A stretch of 7,963 bases of DNA, from the NCBI GenBank assembly GCA_937941555.1, contig CALDHJ010000149.1:1-7963 (forward strand), written 5' to 3'. The notes beneath the pieces were generated by a model. That model saw only the letters and a program-made list of their open reading frames with translations, had not been told where the DNA came from and did no database searches. Origin of the DNA: an uncultured Granulosicoccaceae bacterium. Lineage in GTDB: Bacteria > Pseudomonadota > Gammaproteobacteria > CALCKW01. Position 1 is the first letter of the stretch, and each line of letters begins with the position of its first letter. Positions 7,066 to 7,963 of the stretch are shown piece by piece. Position numbers and translations under genes: made by a program.

Positions 7066-7073
7066 AGGAAGAG
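7066..7073 (+). promoter_or_regulatory. Ribosome binding site of yceI
   Basis: AGGAAGAG lies four bases before the ATG, with its AGGA core eight bases away. It is a strong purine-rich Shine-Dalgarno sequence that supports the start at 7078. It is the only clear one among the complete genes of the window. Confidence 0.8.
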
Positions 7074-7077
7074 AACC

Positions 7078-7689
7078 ATGAACACCACCCGTAAATTGAT
7101 TAAGTCCACGCTCTCTGGCATCGCCTTGTGCTGCGCCGCAGGCACCGTGTCTGCAGCCGACTTCTCCGGTGTGCCCTCCGGCGCCTACGTGCTCGACGAC
7201 AGCCACGCCTACATCAACTTCCAGTACAACCACCTCGGGCTCTCTAACCCGTCGTTGAGCTTCGATGACTTTACCGTCGAGCTGAACCTCAATACCGAAG
7301 ATCCAACGCAGTCGACGGTCAACGTCTCGGTTGACGTCGCGAGCGTGGTGGCGGGCTCTGCGGTGTGGGAGGACCACATCACCGGCTCGAAATGGTTTGA
7401 CGTTGCCAGCAACCCAGAGATCACCTTTACGTCCACAGCGGTCGAGGAAAATGCCGACGGTGGCTACCGTGTCAGCGGTGACTTGACGGTCAAAGGCGAG
7501 ACCCAACCGTTCGCGCTCGACGTGACAATCAACGGCGCCAAGAACCACCCCATGAGCGGCAAGCCTGTGGTCGGTCTGGATGCCTCCGGTGAATTGCTGC
7601 GCTCAGCCTTTGGTCTGGGTAACAACGCGCCCTTTATCAGCGATGAAGTGCAAGTGTCGCTCTCAATCGAGATGAAGGCGGTCAACTGA
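7078..7689 (+). CDS. yceI: YceI family periplasmic lipid-binding protein
   Basis: A 203-aa precursor, close to the roughly 190 aa of E. coli YceI. Residues 1-26 are a signal peptide (Arg5, Lys6, Lys9; hydrophobic core; cleavage after VSA). The Cys18-Cys19 pair is not in a lipobox, so a soluble periplasmic protein is expected. Family landmarks: YVLDDSHAYINFQYNHLGLS near the mature N-terminus (the DxxHxxixF...HlG signature), VDVASV, HITGSKWFDVASNPEITFTST, and GDLTVKGETQPFALDV, which aligns with the E. coli GDLTLNGVTKP segment. YceI-family proteins fold as a lipocalin-like beta-barrel, and a relative (TT1927b) binds a polyisoprenoid; the physiological role is not settled. A strong Shine-Dalgarno sequence precedes the ATG. 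A cytochrome b561 gene follows within a few tens of bases, the pairing known from E. coli yceI/yceJ, which points to a role linked to membrane electron transfer or quinone/isoprenoid handling (inference). Confidence 0.95.
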   Translation: MNTTRKLIKSTLSGIALCCAAGTVSAADFSGVPSGAYVLDDSHAYINFQYNHLGLSNPSLSFDDFTVELNLNTEDPTQSTVNVSVDVASVVAGSAVWEDHITGSKWFDVASNPEITFTSTAVEENADGGYRVSGDLTVKGETQPFALDVTINGAKNHPMSGKPVVGLDASGELLRSAFGLGNNAPFISDEVQVSLSIEMKAVN

Positions 7690-7729
7690 TCCGCTTAGCC
7701 CTGTTGGCGCTGTGAAACCCGCACTGGGC

Positions 7730-7963
7730 ATGCGCTACAACGACGCCGCAATCATCCTGCACTGGATGATTGCGGTGTTGATTCTCGGCTTGCTCGCGGT
7801 CGGGAAATTCATGGTGTCGCTCGACGACAACGACCCACTGCGCTTTGCGCTGACCCAGTGGCACAAGAGCTTTGGCTTTTGCGTGCTTGTGCTGTCTGCG
7901 CTGCGCTTGCTCTGGCGGTGTACAAGCGCTCCGCCTCCTGGCGATATCACCATGCCCGCCTGG
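7730..7963 (+). CDS. Cytochrome b561 family protein (CybB/YceJ-like), 5' part only
   Basis: The frame encodes 78 residues and is open to the right edge. Cytochrome b561-type di-haem quinol oxidoreductases are four-helix inner-membrane proteins of about 175-190 aa, so well under half is present. Visible features: the first transmembrane helix beginning AIILHWMIAVLILGLLAVG with His11 in the LHW motif, then TQWHKSFGFCVLVLSALRLLWR with His45 in the WHKSFG motif. These histidines match the first two haem ligands of E. coli CybB. ATG 7730 puts the first His at the usual distance from the N-terminus. GTG 7712 would add six residues and cannot be excluded; no clear Shine-Dalgarno sequence precedes either. 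It starts 40 bp after the yceI stop (22 bp with the GTG), so it is probably co-transcribed with yceI. Confidence 0.9.
   Translation, partial: MRYNDAAIILHWMIAVLILGLLAVGKFMVSLDDNDPLRFALTQWHKSFGFCVLVLSALRLLWRCTSAPPPGDITMPAW

Larger units (their letters stand above)
6683..7077. other. 395-bp intergenic region between the surface protein gene and yceI
   Basis: No credible gene. It contains a GC-rich hairpin just after the stop of the upstream gene (6709-6728), a run of seven T at 6831-6837 without a strong stem before it, an 8-bp palindrome GTCTAGAC (6977-6984) and a 14-bp inverted repeat (7008-7021) followed by the yceI leader. The yceI promoter should lie here, probably near the inverted repeat, but I cannot fix a -35 box. 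Confidence 0.6.

Noticed and set aside
7130..7137. YceI as a lipoprotein, because of Cys18-Cys19 in the signal peptide
   Set aside because: The residues before the cysteines (IAL, ALC) do not fit a lipobox, and a normal signal peptidase I site (VSA) follows.

Overview
The window looks like chromosomal DNA from a Gram-negative proteobacterium, most likely a gammaproteobacterium. It has moderately high GC (about 55-60% by eye), an exported outer-membrane beta-barrel, a periplasmic YceI protein next to a cytochrome b561, and a CaiD-type crotonase. The taxonomic placement is inference from gene content. I see no insertion sequence, integrase, CRISPR array, tRNA or rRNA.

Layout: (1) Positions 2570 to 1, minus strand: a two-gene operon. 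It encodes a single-chain NDP-forming acyl-CoA ligase followed, with an ATGA overlap, by a crotonase closely resembling CaiD (crotonobetainyl-/carnitinyl-CoA hydratase) that runs off the left edge. Together they suggest CoA activation and hydration of a carnitine-type or other short acyl substrate. (2) Positions 2571-3286: a 716-bp divergent intergenic region without a convincing gene. It holds an array of four 15-bp units, each able to fold into a hairpin, a separate 10-bp hairpin and a G8 tract. (3) Positions 3287-6682, plus strand: one large exported protein of 1131 aa. It has a signal peptide, an N-terminal domain of unassigned family, about 35 Asp-rich thrombospondin type 3-like calcium-binding units, a hydrophobic/Arg-rich/hydrophobic segment and a C-terminal stretch that reads as an 8-stranded outer-membrane barrel. 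(4) Positions 6683-7077: a 395-bp intergenic region with a possible terminator hairpin and two palindromes upstream of yceI. (5) Positions 7078-7963, plus strand: yceI, then the start of a cytochrome b561 gene, the same pairing as E. coli yceI/yceJ, cut by the right edge.

The most interesting object is the 1131-aa protein. Its repeat region ends in something shaped like a C-terminal membrane-sorting tail (hydrophobic stretch then RRSRR). In the same frame this is followed by a second signal-peptide-like segment and an outer-membrane barrel. This suggests either a natural two-product precursor or a tethered surface protein. The catabolic operon and the yceI pair look conventional, apart from the details listed in the findings.
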